A DNA stretch of 64,000 nucleotides from Pseudomonas sp. PDNC002 (GCF_016919445.1 NZ_CP070356.1:5769502-5833501); one strand, 5' to 3'; counted from the first letter of the stretch, positions 1 through 8,456 are shown. Program-made: numbers and translations. Notes: generated by a model not told the origin, from the letters alone.

Positions 1-477
1 CTGGCGCACCGCAACCTGATCCTCGAGCAGGTTCGCCAGCGCCTGCCGCTGGCCGAAGTCAGCCAATCGGTGGATCGCCTCTGCCAGCGCCAGGGCACCT
101 TGCCGCGGCACAAGGCCTATCCCTTCGAGGTCCTAGCACACCGTGTGGAAAAACTCGGCGCGCGTAACAGCGGCCCGTCGGTGGCACGCTTCGGCGTGCG
201 CAACATCGCCACCTTGATGAAGAACGCCCTGGTGACCGGCCGCAAGGAAGGCTGGTCGCCGCTGTGGTCGAGCAACGACCGTTCGCAGCACGCCCCGACG
301 CCCGGCCTCTGGGCCGTCGAACCGCACCTGGGCCTGCGCGGCGTGGGCGCCAAGTTCGAGGAACTGCTGGTGGTCACCGAGGACGACGCCTACTGGCTGG
401 ACGACGACCTGCCCCACGTGCGCCGCTGGACCGAGCGCGGCCTGATCAGCGCCCCGGCGCGGCGGGAGGTGGCATGA
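1..477 (+). CDS. M24-family metallopeptidase-like protein, C-terminal part (5' end outside window)
   Basis: The reading frame is open from the first base and ends in TGA at 475-477, leaving 158 residues of a longer protein. The end resembles the C-terminal half of the pita-bread fold of M24 (Xaa-Pro peptidase/creatinase) enzymes. A VEPH segment is followed by GAKFEELLVVTEDDAYWLDD, which matches the position of the last two acidic metal ligands of the family. The metal-binding Asp pair would lie upstream and cannot be checked. The stop overlaps the ATG of the next gene (ATGA), so the two are probably co-translated. The substrate is unknown. The family call is fairly good, but whether the enzyme is active cannot be judged from this fragment. 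Confidence 0.65.
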   Translation: MAHRNLILEQVRQRLPLAEVSQSVDRLCQRQGTLPRHKAYPFEVLAHRVEKLGARNSGPSVARFGVRNIATLMKNALVTGRKEGWSPLWSSNDRSQHAPTPGLWAVEPHLGLRGVGAKFEELLVVTEDDAYWLDDDLPHVRRWTERGLISAPARREVA

Positions 478-2246
478 ACGCCATGCTGGAGAAGACCCTG
501 CCGGCGCCGGAACGGCTGGACGTGCAGTCCGGCAATGTGCGCCTGGCCGTCTGGCGCTGGGGCGAGGCGCACCTGCCGATGGTGCTGTTCGTCCATGGCT
601 ATCCGGACAACCATGAAACCTGGCTGCCGCTGATCCGCCACCTCTCGGGGCGCTTCCAATTGGTAGCCTACGACGTGCGCGGCGCCGGCGAATCGGACAA
701 GCCGCGCAAGACCCGGGATTATCGTCTGGAACTGCTCAGCCAGGACCTCAAGGCCGTGCTGGATGCCGTCAGCCCGCAGCGCGCGGTGCACCTGGTGGCC
801 CACGACTGGGGCTCGATCCAGACCTGGGAGAGCGTCACCGATCCGCAACTGCGCTCACGCATCGCGTCCTATACCAGTGTCTCCGGCCCTTGCCTGGATC
901 ATGTCGGTTTCTGGATGCGCGACCGCCTGCGCCGCAAGACGCCGCGCGCGCTGCTGCAGATGCTCAGCCAACTGGTGCACTCCTGGTACATCTACTACTT
1001 CCACCTGCCGCTGCTACCGTCGCTGTCCTGGCGCTTCGGCGCGGCGAAGGCGTGGCCGCAGTATCTGCGCAAGGTCGAAGGCATCCGCAATCCGGTGCGC
1101 AACCCGCACCAGGCCAGCGATGGCGAACACGGCGTGAAGCTCTACCGGGCCAACTTCATCACCTCGATCTTCAAGCCGCGCAAGCGCCATACCGAGGTGC
1201 CGGTACAACTCATCGTGCCGACCCGCGACCGCTACGTCGGCCAGCAACTGTTCCAGCAACTCTCGCTGTGGGCGCCGCGCCTGTGGCGCCGTGATGTCAC
1301 CGCCGGGCACTGGCAACTGCTCGCCGAGCCCGCCCAGTTGGGCAACTGGATCGACGAATTCGTCAGCCATATCGAAGGCAGCGAAGCCTCGCCTGAACTG
1401 CAACGCGCCGCGCTGAAACCCGGCGCCGGACCTTTCGCCGGCAAGCTGGTGGTGGTCACCGGTGCGGGCGGCGGCATCGGCCGCTCGACGCTACTGAGCT
1501 TCGCCGAACGCGGCGCCAGCGTGCTGGCCGCGGACATCGACCCGGCCGCCGCCGAGCGCAGTGCGGAACTGGCCCGCGCGGTCGGCGCCAGCGCCAGCAG
1601 CTACTGCGTGGACGTGGGTGACAGCGCCGCCATGGAACGCTTCGCGCAGTGGGTGAAGAGCAGCCTTGGCGTGCCCGACATCGTGGTGAGCAACGCCGGC
1701 ATCGGCATGGCCGGGCCGATGCTCAAGACCACCCCGCAGGAATGGGAGCGCCTGCTGCGCATCAACCTGTGGAGCGTGATCGACGGCTGCCGGCTGTTCG
1801 GTAAGCAGATGGTCGAGGCCGGCAAGCCGGGGCACCTGGTCAACGTTGCCTCCGGTGTGGCCTTCGCGCCGTCGCGCAACTACCCGGCCTACGCCACCAG
1901 CAAGGCGGCGGTGCTGATGCTCAGCGAATGCCTGCGCGCCGAACTGGCCGGCCATGGCATCGGCGTCAGCGCGGCCTGTCCGGGCTTCGTCGATACCGGC
2001 ATCGTCCAGGCCACGCGCTTCGCCGGCCTGGATGACGAACAACAGGCGAAACACCGCGCCAAGGTGCAGCGCTTCTACCGTCGGCGCCGGCTCAGCCCGG
2101 ACACAGTCGGTGAGCGCATCACCCGCGCGGTGGAACGCAACCAGCCGGTGGTGAAAGTCGGTAGCGAAGTGCACCTGGGCGCCCTGCAATGGCGCTTCAT
2201 GCCCTGGCTGTCGCGCCTGTTCGCCCGCCTCAATCTCACTGCCTGA
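474..2246 (+). CDS. EphD-like fusion of an alpha/beta hydrolase and a short-chain dehydrogenase
   Basis: This 590-residue protein has two catalytic domains. Residues about 20-310 form an alpha/beta hydrolase with an HGYPDN oxyanion segment, a nucleophile motif HDWGS (Asp111, as in epoxide hydrolases and dehalogenases), an acid in PTRDRY and a His in AGHWQLL. Residues about 322-590 form a classical SDR with TGAGGGIG for the dinucleotide, NAG, and the YxxxK pair (about Tyr473 and Lys477). The same architecture and nearly the same length (592) are known in mycobacterial EphD, which is linked to mycolic acid metabolism. ATG 474 is chosen because it overlaps the upstream stop as ATGA. An upstream in-frame start exists but would overlap the M24 gene by some 200 bases. 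The natural substrate is unknown; lipid or epoxide modification is inferred. Confidence 0.85.
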   Translation: MNAMLEKTLPAPERLDVQSGNVRLAVWRWGEAHLPMVLFVHGYPDNHETWLPLIRHLSGRFQLVAYDVRGAGESDKPRKTRDYRLELLSQDLKAVLDAVSPQRAVHLVAHDWGSIQTWESVTDPQLRSRIASYTSVSGPCLDHVGFWMRDRLRRKTPRALLQMLSQLVHSWYIYYFHLPLLPSLSWRFGAAKAWPQYLRKVEGIRNPVRNPHQASDGEHGVKLYRANFITSIFKPRKRHTEVPVQLIVPTRDRYVGQQLFQQLSLWAPRLWRRDVTAGHWQLLAEPAQLGNWIDEFVSHIEGSEASPELQRAALKPGAGPFAGKLVVVTGAGGGIGRSTLLSFAERGASVLAADIDPAAAERSAELARAVGASASSYCVDVGDSAAMERFAQWVKSSLGVPDIVVSNAGIGMAGPMLKTTPQEWERLLRINLWSVIDGCRLFGKQMVEAGKPGHLVNVASGVAFAPSRNYPAYATSKAAVLMLSECLRAELAGHGIGVSAACPGFVDTGIVQATRFAGLDDEQQAKHRAKVQRFYRRRRLSPDTVGERITRAVERNQPVVKVGSEVHLGALQWRFMPWLSRLFARLNLTA

Positions 2247-2254
2247 GAACTGCC

Positions 2255-3145
2255 ATGAACGACCATCATCACAAGCTCGTGCAACGCAAGGTGCAGTTCG
2301 ACTACACCGACTCGCCCCTGCACTGGATTCCCGGCGAGCCCGAGGCGTCCCACATGATCAACGTCATCCACATGATGCTGCCGGCGGGCGAACTGTGGTT
2401 CTGCCGGCTGTACAACAAGGCGCTGCCCTTCGTGAAGGAAGGCCGGCTGCGCGAGGACGTGCAGGGCTTCATCCGCCAGGAAGCGATGCACGCCCGCGCC
2501 CACTCCGGTGCGCTGGAGCGCTACCTGAGTCACCATGGCATCGACTCCACGCGCTACCTGAAAGTCATGGACTACCTGTTCGAGCAGTTGCTCAGCGATA
2601 CGCCGCTGGGCATCGAACTGTTCAATCGCACCCCCTGGCTCAAGCGCTGGTGGATCGGTCAGCGCTGCGCCATCGTCGCGGCGGTGGAGCACTTCACCTG
2701 CATCCTCGGCAAATGGATTCTCGAAGCCGATGCGCTGGACCGCGCCAAGGCCGATCCGGTGCTGCTCGACCTGTTCCGCTGGCACGGCGCCGAGGAGGTG
2801 GAACACCGCAACGTCGCCCACGACCTGCACGTGCACCTGGGCGGCACCTTCATCAGCCGTCAGCTATGGATGTTCGTGGTGTGGCCGCTGATCATCTACC
2901 TGTTCGCCTTCGGCACCCGCACCCTGTCGCGGCAGGACCCGACCATTGCCAAGCCGCGCTCCTTCGCCGCGATCTGGCGCGATGGTTCGAAGTCCGGCGT
3001 ACTGCCGAAGATCAGCTCACTGGCGACCAGCTTCCTGCGCTACTTCAAGCCCTGGTACCACCCGGACCATGAAGCCAACACCCAGGAAGCACTGGACTAT
3101 CTGGCCCGCTCGCCGGCCGCCAGCCGGGCCGCGCGCGCTTCCTGA
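2255..3145 (+). CDS. predicted metal-dependent hydrolase (PF10118 family)
   Basis: This 296-residue protein starts eight bases after the fusion gene and surely belongs to the same transcript. It resembles the COG3687/PF10118 predicted metal-dependent hydrolases. Possible metal ligands include RQEAMHAR, AAVEHF and AEEVEHRNVAHDLH; the repeated E-x-x-H pattern recalls ferritin-like di-iron helices. A hydrophobic stretch (MFVVWPLIIYLFAF, about residues 205-220) suggests membrane contact. The reaction is not known. Neighbouring a hydrolase/dehydrogenase fusion, it could act on the same lipid or hydrocarbon substrate, but that is inference. Confidence 0.75.
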   Translation: MNDHHHKLVQRKVQFDYTDSPLHWIPGEPEASHMINVIHMMLPAGELWFCRLYNKALPFVKEGRLREDVQGFIRQEAMHARAHSGALERYLSHHGIDSTRYLKVMDYLFEQLLSDTPLGIELFNRTPWLKRWWIGQRCAIVAAVEHFTCILGKWILEADALDRAKADPVLLDLFRWHGAEEVEHRNVAHDLHVHLGGTFISRQLWMFVVWPLIIYLFAFGTRTLSRQDPTIAKPRSFAAIWRDGSKSGVLPKISSLATSFLRYFKPWYHPDHEANTQEALDYLARSPAASRAARAS

Positions 3146-3236
3146 GCGCCTCTGCCCGCGTGCCCGCGCAGTGGATGCGTGGCGCGCGCCAAACGCATAC
3201 TGCGGCATCTTCCAGTCGTTACAGGGATGCCGCCGT

Positions 3237-4583
3237 ATGCCGATGGGAACCTATCCGCTTCACCCCGCCCTTTCCTCCCGCGTGGAGCGCCTGCCGGAGC
3301 AGGTGGACGTGGTCATCGCCGGCAGCGGCATCATGGGCTGTGCCACCGCCTGGTATCTCGCCGGGCAAGGCATGAGCGTACTGGTGCTGGACAAGGCCGG
3401 GCTGGCCAGCCAGCAATCCACCCGCGCCTGGGGCTTCGTTCGCCAGCAAGCGCGCGACCCGGCGGAAGTGCCGCTGATGATGGCGGCTATTCCACTCTGG
3501 GAACGTCTTGAGGAAGAGCTGCAGCTACCGCTGGAGTGGCGCCAGGGCGGCTGCCTGTATCTCGCCGAAACCCCGGAGCAGCGGCAGAAGTATGAGGACT
3601 GGCTGAAAGTCGCCGCCAACTTCGGCCTGGACACCCGCCTGCTGGGCCGCGTCGAAGTCGCACAGCTGATGCCCGGCCTCACCGATCCCGGCCTCGGCGC
3701 GCTCTATACCGCCAACGATGGCCAGGCCGAGCCGCGCCGCGTCGCTCCCGGCTACGCCCTGCGCGCTATCGAGCGCGGCGCCGTCTTCGTCGAAGGCTGC
3801 GGCGTCACCGGTATCGATCGTGCCGCCGGTGCCGTCTGCGGCGTGCAGACCGAGCGTGGCTATGTAAAGACCAGGCACCTGTTGATCTGCGCCGGCGCCA
3901 GCAGTTGGCGGCTGGTGCAAAGCCTTGGCCTGGAACTGCCGCAACAGGCCGTGCGCTGCACCGTCTCGCGCACCAGTCCGGGGCCGGATGTCGGCGCGCA
4001 GAGCTTCATCGGCCACGGTATCGGCTTCCGCCAGCGCGCCGACGGCAGCATCAACCTCGCTGACGAAACCCAGGCCGACATCGATCTGAGCTTCGATTAC
4101 CTGCGCGGGGCCAGGCACTACCTGCCGCACCTGCCGGCCAACCGCGCGAGCTTCTCCTTCAAGCTCAACGGCGCCCTCTTCCACGACTTGCGCCAGCACC
4201 TGCCGGGCTCCGAGCGCAACGTGAACGGCCCGGTACTGGGCGAGCGCGATCCACAGGTGAAGGCGAACACCACGCGCGTCTTCGCCGCGCAGCAGAACCT
4301 GGCGAAGGCCTTCCCGGCGTTACGCGATGTGAAAGTGGTGGAAAGCTGGGCGGGATTGATCGACGTCCTGCCCGACGGCATTCCGGTGCTCGATGCGCCA
4401 GCGGAAGTGCCCGGACTGCTGATCGCCACGGGCTTCTGCGGCCACGGATTCGCCCTGGGGCCGATCGTCGGCAAACTGATGAGCGAGTGGATGCTGCACG
4501 GTCAGGCGGGAATGGACCTGCATGCGTTCCGACTGCGTCGCTTCGCCGATGGCACGGCGGGCAAGCCCTACTCGCTGTTCTGA
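3237..4583 (+). CDS. FAD-dependent oxidoreductase of the DAO/GlyA family
   Basis: This 448-residue flavoprotein opens with the Rossmann motif VVIAGSGIMGCATAWYL (GxGxxG) and ends with the DAO C-terminal signature around GLLIATGFCGHGFALGP. The family oxidises amines or amino acids (sarcosine, glycine, opines and similar). ATG 3237 is preceded by a weak purine stretch CAGGGA; a second ATG at 3243 is possible. An upstream extension of the open frame runs back into the preceding gene and is disregarded. It lies 91 bases after the metal-dependent hydrolase on the same strand, so co-transcription is possible but not certain. The substrate cannot be told from sequence. Confidence 0.85.
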   Translation: MPMGTYPLHPALSSRVERLPEQVDVVIAGSGIMGCATAWYLAGQGMSVLVLDKAGLASQQSTRAWGFVRQQARDPAEVPLMMAAIPLWERLEEELQLPLEWRQGGCLYLAETPEQRQKYEDWLKVAANFGLDTRLLGRVEVAQLMPGLTDPGLGALYTANDGQAEPRRVAPGYALRAIERGAVFVEGCGVTGIDRAAGAVCGVQTERGYVKTRHLLICAGASSWRLVQSLGLELPQQAVRCTVSRTSPGPDVGAQSFIGHGIGFRQRADGSINLADETQADIDLSFDYLRGARHYLPHLPANRASFSFKLNGALFHDLRQHLPGSERNVNGPVLGERDPQVKANTTRVFAAQQNLAKAFPALRDVKVVESWAGLIDVLPDGIPVLDAPAEVPGLLIATGFCGHGFALGPIVGKLMSEWMLHGQAGMDLHAFRLRRFADGTAGKPYSLF

Positions 4584-4622
4584 CTCATCGCGGGCATTGC
4601 CTGCCCCGACAAAGATCAAGAG

Positions 4623-4742
4623 CCTCTCACCCTCGCCCTCTCCCGCACGCGGGAGAGGGGTCCGCTCGGTGCAGGATGGTTCTTCGGCGTCAGTCGGCAC
4701 GAACGGCTCCCTCTCCCATGGGGAGAGGGCTGGGGTGAGGGG
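4623..4742. repeat. REPIN-like paired hairpin element, copy A (family 1)
   Basis: Two short palindromic arms face each other. The left arm carries CCCTCTCCCGCACGCGGGAG and the right arm CCCTCTCCCATGGGGAGAGG, separated by about 50 bases. On the minus strand the spacer (GTGCCGACTGACGCCG and following) is similar to that of the copy at 56.98-57.11 kb, so the unit is the whole ~120-base doublet, not just the arms. It sits between the oxidoreductase gene and the convergent rmuC, a typical place for REP elements and possibly a transcript end. Confidence 0.8.
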
Positions 4743-4833
4743 AAGTATCGGCACGGAGCTCCCCCCTGAAAGACAGTTGCTCCTACAGGGAGAAAAATGC
4801 GTTCGGGGGGGAAGAGGCAACATGGCTTCGCCG

Positions 4834-6312
4834 TTATTCGCCCTCTTCCACCAACGGCGCATCGTCACTCAATGCACGCTCCAGCCACTCCGTCGGCAGA
4901 CTCTTGCTCGCCCGCGCCCCCAGCAGCTTCACCTGCTCGGCACGGCTGATCAGGTTGCCGCGCCCTTCGCTGAGCTTGTTGCGCGCCGCGGCGTAGGCCT
5001 TGTCCATCTGCTGCAGGCGGGTACCCATCTCGTCGAGGTCCTGCACGAAGAGGACGAACTTGTCGTAAAGCGCCCCGGCGCGCTCGGCGATCTCGCGGGC
5101 ATTCTGGTTCTGCCGCTCCTGGCGCCACAGGCTGTCGATCACCCGCAGCGTGGCGAGCAAGGTCGTCGGGCTGACGATCACGATGTTGCGCTCGAAGGCC
5201 TCCTGGAACAGATTCGGCTCGGCCTGCAATGCCGCCGAGAAAGCGGCTTCGATCGGCATGAACAACAGCACGAAGTCGAGGCTGTGCAGCCCTTCCAGGC
5301 GCCGGTAATCCTTGCCGGAAAGTCCCTTCACATGGTTGCGCAGTGACAGCACATGGGCCTTCAACGCCTGCTGCCGGATGACCTCGTCCTCGGCGGCGAT
5401 GAATTGCTGGTAGGCGGTCAGGCTGACCTTCGCGTCCACGACCACCTGCTTGTCGCCGGGCAGGCGGATCAGCACGTCGGGCTGGAAGCGCTCGCCGTCC
5501 GGGGCGCGCAGGCTCACCTGGGTTTCGTACTCGCGGCCCTTCTCCAGGCCGGCATGTTCGAGCACCCGCTCCAATACCAGCTCGCCCCAGTTGCCCTGGG
5601 TCTTCTGGCCCTTCAGAGCGCGGGTCAGGTTGGTGGCTTCTTCGCCCAGGCGCAGGTTCAACTGCTGCAGGCGCTCCAGCTCCTTGGTCAGCGAGAAGCG
5701 CTCGCGGGCCTCGGCCTGGTAGCTCTCCTCCACGCGTTTCTCGAAGGACTGGATGCGCTCCTTGAGCGGGTCGAGCAACTGCCCGAGGCGTTGCTGACTG
5801 GACTCGGCAAAACGCTGCTCACGCTCATCGAAGATCTTTCCGGCCAACTCAGCGAACTGCGCGCGCAGATCGTCTTTTGCGGCCTGCAGGTCGCCCAGGC
5901 GTTGCTGGTGATTTTCCTGTTGTTCGCGCAGTTCGGCGGACAGCGCGGCATGCTCGGCGGACAGGCGGCGCAGCTCGGCTTCCTTGTCGGCACGCTCGGC
6001 CTGCCAGTCCTGTTCGGCGTTGCCCAGGCGCGAGCGCTCTTCCCTGCCCAGTTCAACCTCGCGACGCAAAGCCGCCGCTTCGGCAGAGAGCTCACCGTAC
6101 CGGGCACTCAACCGCTGGAACGCCTCGCGATCGGCATCAGCCTGGGCGGATAAACCGTCCTGCGCCAACTGCGCGGTGGCCAGGCGTTCACGCAGCAGGT
6201 TCGTCTCCTGTTCGACTTCCACCCGCCGCGCCTGCAAGCGCCAGGCGAGTGCCGCCAGGGGCAGCAATCCGGCTAGCGCACCGAGCAACAGAGCGGACAG
6301 ATCAAGGGGCAT
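4834..6312 (-). CDS. rmuC: DNA recombination protein RmuC
   Basis: This 492-residue protein has an N-terminal membrane anchor (LSALLLGALAGLLPLAALAW), a long Glu/Arg/Gln-rich coiled coil (about residues 30-220) and a C-terminal RmuC domain. The domain contains a nuclease-like core with PDVLIRLPGDKQVVVDAKVS, an Asp...DAK pattern of the PD-(D/E)xK type. RmuC limits recombination at inverted repeats in E. coli. ATG 6312 begins MPLDLSALLL; a longer open frame to 6429 would put a hydrophilic leader before the anchor and is less likely. The gene is monocistronic and converges on the flavoprotein gene. Confidence 0.93.
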   Translation of the reverse strand: MPLDLSALLLGALAGLLPLAALAWRLQARRVEVEQETNLLRERLATAQLAQDGLSAQADADREAFQRLSARYGELSAEAAALRREVELGREERSRLGNAEQDWQAERADKEAELRRLSAEHAALSAELREQQENHQQRLGDLQAAKDDLRAQFAELAGKIFDEREQRFAESSQQRLGQLLDPLKERIQSFEKRVEESYQAEARERFSLTKELERLQQLNLRLGEEATNLTRALKGQKTQGNWGELVLERVLEHAGLEKGREYETQVSLRAPDGERFQPDVLIRLPGDKQVVVDAKVSLTAYQQFIAAEDEVIRQQALKAHVLSLRNHVKGLSGKDYRRLEGLHSLDFVLLFMPIEAAFSAALQAEPNLFQEAFERNIVIVSPTTLLATLRVIDSLWRQERQNQNAREIAERAGALYDKFVLFVQDLDEMGTRLQQMDKAYAAARNKLSEGRGNLISRAEQVKLLGARASKSLPTEWLERALSDDAPLVEEGE

Positions 6313-6769
6313 GCAGAACTCCGAGGGGGCAAAAATCAATCCCGACAGTCTAACAGTCCACCGCTCTTGAGACGCTTTGTCACTTGCAAAGGCCCTGGAA
6401 CAAGGGTCCAGAGCAAGCGCTCGGGACAATCCACAGAAGCTGTGGATAACTCAGTGGAGAACTTGCTTAAAACAGGCCCTACCCCCAGAGAACTGGGGCC
6501 ACATGACAGATTGGTGATTTTTTCACCAATAGAAATTTGTCTTATTTTTCAATAAGTTAAAAAACGCAAGGAAAATTGCGAGCTGGCCAAATGCAATGTT
6601 TCAGGGACTTGACAGGACGCATCAGCATTGTGCACAAGTGCGCGCCATGCAACGGCCCACCGCCCCGTTTCAGGGCAGTGGATAGGAAGGGTTCTCAGGC
6701 AGGCTAGGGGTTCAGCGCGGCGAAGCGCGCGCCGTACGCTCCGTATCCGGCACCACTACCTGAGACAGG
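6313..6769. other. gene-free region with a hairpin array and a DnaA box
   Basis: No convincing coding region is seen in these 457 bases. Positions 6427-6580 hold five inverted repeats in a row: 6429-6447 (ATCCACAG/CTGTGGAT), 6483-6498 (CCCCAG/CTGGGG), 6510-6530 (ATTGGTGA/TCACCAAT, T5 loop), 6541-6556 (CTTATT/AATAAG) and 6565-6580 (CGCAA/TTGCG). The first contains a perfect DnaA-box sequence TTATCCACA on the minus strand (6441-6449). Bases 6500-6580 are strikingly AT-rich for this genome. A TTGACA hexamer lies at 6609-6614 without a clear -10. Nothing recognisable is seen at 6620-6769. Confidence 0.6.
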
Positions 6770-6979
6770 TCATGCGATCTGCACCTCGCGGCGCGGTAAA
6801 CGCTGGGGGCGAGCGACCTTGGGCGGGTTAGGCAGCGGAATGGCTTGCCGCTCGGCGGCACAGACCCGCGCGTAAACGCGCTCAGCCGTGCTGCGGCTGC
6901 TGCAATCGAAGAAGAACTGGTTGAGGTAGACACGCCAGCGACGACTGTCGCTGGGATGGACGGCTATCCGTATATCCAT
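6770..6979 (-). CDS. small hypothetical protein (69 aa) downstream of the RES toxin gene
   Basis: A 69-codon reading frame starts at ATG 6979, preceded at good spacing by AGGGAG. It encodes a basic protein (DIRIAVHPSDSRRWRVYLNQ, then FFFDCSSRSTAERVYARVCA) with a proline- and arginine-rich tail. It lies 76 bases after the RES toxin gene on the same strand and could be the third gene of that transcript. I do not recognise the family. The ribosome site and the ordered aromatic/charged composition support a real gene, but homologues were not searched. Alternative upstream ATG 7003 would add eight residues. Confidence 0.55.
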   Translation of the reverse strand: MDIRIAVHPSDSRRWRVYLNQFFFDCSSRSTAERVYARVCAAERQAIPLPNPPKVARPQRLPRREVQIA

Positions 6980-7055
6980 GGTTGGCGCTCCCTGCTTGGC
7001 CATCCAGCAACATACACCGCATCTCATGACGCGACTGTAGCGAAACGATGAACGG

Positions 7056-7823
7056 TCAGGCCGGAAACGGCAGCTTTCCGGCCACCAGATACTTCTCGCG
7101 CCGGAAGATTCGTGGGCTATCCGGAACCTGGCCGTGCTTGAACGCGACGTACCCCGAGGTGGTTTCGCACAGCCACGGCATAAGGTTTCGCGGGCGTTTT
7201 TCGGTAAAGGCCGATGGCACGAACAGGGCCACATTGCTGCCCCCTTGTGGACAGCGTGCGGAGCGATACTCGAAGGCCTCGATGCCAGCGTCCCGCATGG
7301 CGCTTCCCAACCCCTGGGTGACGCGATAATCCTGCGGATCGCACAGCGCCCTCTCATGCTCGCGGAACGGCGGCAGCTGCAAGCGGACGCCCTTCTGCAC
7401 CTGGAAGCGCGCTTCAAAGGAAGCATGTTCGGAGAGAATCCGGCCGCTGGGCGGTGGCTCGCTCATCCCCTCCCAGAGCACGAGGCGGTAATACGCCGAC
7501 TCCGCCATGGCGGTTTCCAGCTTCAGCGCCGCATAGAACAGGCTGGGCTCGTGGCGCCGGCCAAAGCGCGACCCCCAGCGCAGCGGTGGATAACGAAAGG
7601 GCGTCTTCAACAGATAGTGCAGCGACTCGGCAGGAATCGGCATGCGCGGCTTGCTGGTTTCCAGCAACTCTTCCAGCAGTGCCTGCTCTTCCAGGGTGTC
7701 CACCAGTTGCAGCGTCGCTACCTGGCCCTGGCTTTCCACCAGTCGCACCAGCCGCCCGCGCATAGGTGCGACAACGGAGTCTGCATACTCAGCCCAGAGA
7801 CGGGCGCCAGCCTCGAACGACAT
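7056..7823 (-). CDS. RES-domain toxin (predicted NAD+-degrading)
   Basis: This 255-residue protein carries a RES domain (PF08808) in its C-terminal two thirds. The residues naming the family are visible: Arg86 in GSRFGRR, Glu108 in KLETAMAES and a Ser (about 188) in EYRSARCPQGGSN. RES toxins of RES-Xre modules deplete NAD+ and arrest growth. About 80 residues precede the domain, rather long for the family. Its ATG follows directly on the antitoxin's TGA (TGAATG), so expression is translationally coupled and set below the antitoxin. The toxin assignment is strong; toxicity is not shown by sequence. Confidence 0.85.
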   Translation of the reverse strand: MSFEAGARLWAEYADSVVAPMRGRLVRLVESQGQVATLQLVDTLEEQALLEELLETSKPRMPIPAESLHYLLKTPFRYPPLRWGSRFGRRHEPSLFYAALKLETAMAESAYYRLVLWEGMSEPPPSGRILSEHASFEARFQVQKGVRLQLPPFREHERALCDPQDYRVTQGLGSAMRDAGIEAFEYRSARCPQGGSNVALFVPSAFTEKRPRNLMPWLCETTSGYVAFKHGQVPDSPRIFRREKYLVAGKLPFPA

Positions 7824-8192
7824 TCAGGCCTTGCCCCGGATCGCGTCGAGGTACTCGACTACCGCCACCAATCCCTGCACTTGCTCCATGAGCTCCAGCG
7901 GCGCGCCGCCCAGGTGATGGTTCGCGGTGCGCAGGAAGTGGCGCATATCCTCCAGGTTGCCGCCGAACAGCGCGAATAGAGAGCGGTAGATACGCACAAG
8001 CAACAGAGCCAGTTCGCCCGTCTTGCTGTCCACGCGCAGGCCGCCCTGCTTCCAGCGGCTGACCGCGCTGCGATCCACGCCGACGATGGCGGCCAGCTCC
8101 TGCTGGGTCATCGCCAGATGCTCGCGTGCGGTCAAGACAGCCTTCGCCAGCACGGCATCGGCGGCGGGATTTTCTTTCAGCAGAGCGCTCAT
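7824..8192 (-). CDS. Xre/MbcA/ParS-type antitoxin of the RES-Xre module
   Basis: The 122-residue protein has an Xre-type helix-turn-helix at about residues 20-52 (LAMTQQELAAIVGVDRSAVS) and a C-terminal toxin-binding domain of the MbcA/ParS/Xre type (DUF2384) with LFALFGGNLEDMRHFLRTAN. It should neutralise the RES toxin and, with it, repress the shared promoter. The start MSALLKENP at 8192 is chosen over an upstream in-frame ATG at 8231, which would place the start inside the apparent promoter/operator. The toxin gene follows with no gap. Confidence 0.87.
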   Translation of the reverse strand: MSALLKENPAADAVLAKAVLTAREHLAMTQQELAAIVGVDRSAVSRWKQGGLRVDSKTGELALLLVRIYRSLFALFGGNLEDMRHFLRTANHHLGGAPLELMEQVQGLVAVVEYLDAIRGKA

Positions 8193-8221
8193 GACCAAGC
8201 CCCATTGGTGTATTTGATGCA

Positions 8222-8251
8222 AACATAGCACTAAATGCTGTATTCACACAA
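8222..8251 (-). promoter_or_regulatory. candidate promoter and operator of the RES-Xre operon
   Basis: On the minus strand a -35-like TTGTGT (8246-8251) and a -10-like TATGTT (8222-8227) are separated by 18 bases. Between them lies an inverted repeat (AGCA, then CTAAA, then TGCT; 8227-8239). An operator in the spacer fits the autoregulation known for RES-Xre complexes. The hexamers are imperfect, so the exact start point is uncertain. Confidence 0.45.
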
Positions 8252-8456
8252 AGCGCTGCGCCCCAATCGGATATCGACACCCTCGGCTCGACGGCATGTC
8301 TCTGGCGCTGTCAGAACGGTCAGATTCTTTACCACACCTTTACCTGGCCTTGGCGTTGGCTGACCCGCCACTTCGGTCTCATGAAGTACCCGGATCGACC
8401 GGGAAATGAAAGCCGGAAGTTCGCGCCGACATGATCGGCTGCGCAAGGAGAACACC

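Noticed and set aside
4623..4742. CRISPR-like repeats
   Set aside because: Two opposed palindromic arms with one spacer, repeated elsewhere as a doublet; no regular repeat-spacer series and no cas genes.
6427..6600. Chromosomal replication origin
   Set aside because: Only one perfect DnaA box and none of the genes that flank oriC in Pseudomonas.
6628..6831. Short open frame between the hairpin array and the small gene
   Set aside because: No ribosome site and unusual composition; overlaps the supported minus-strand gene.
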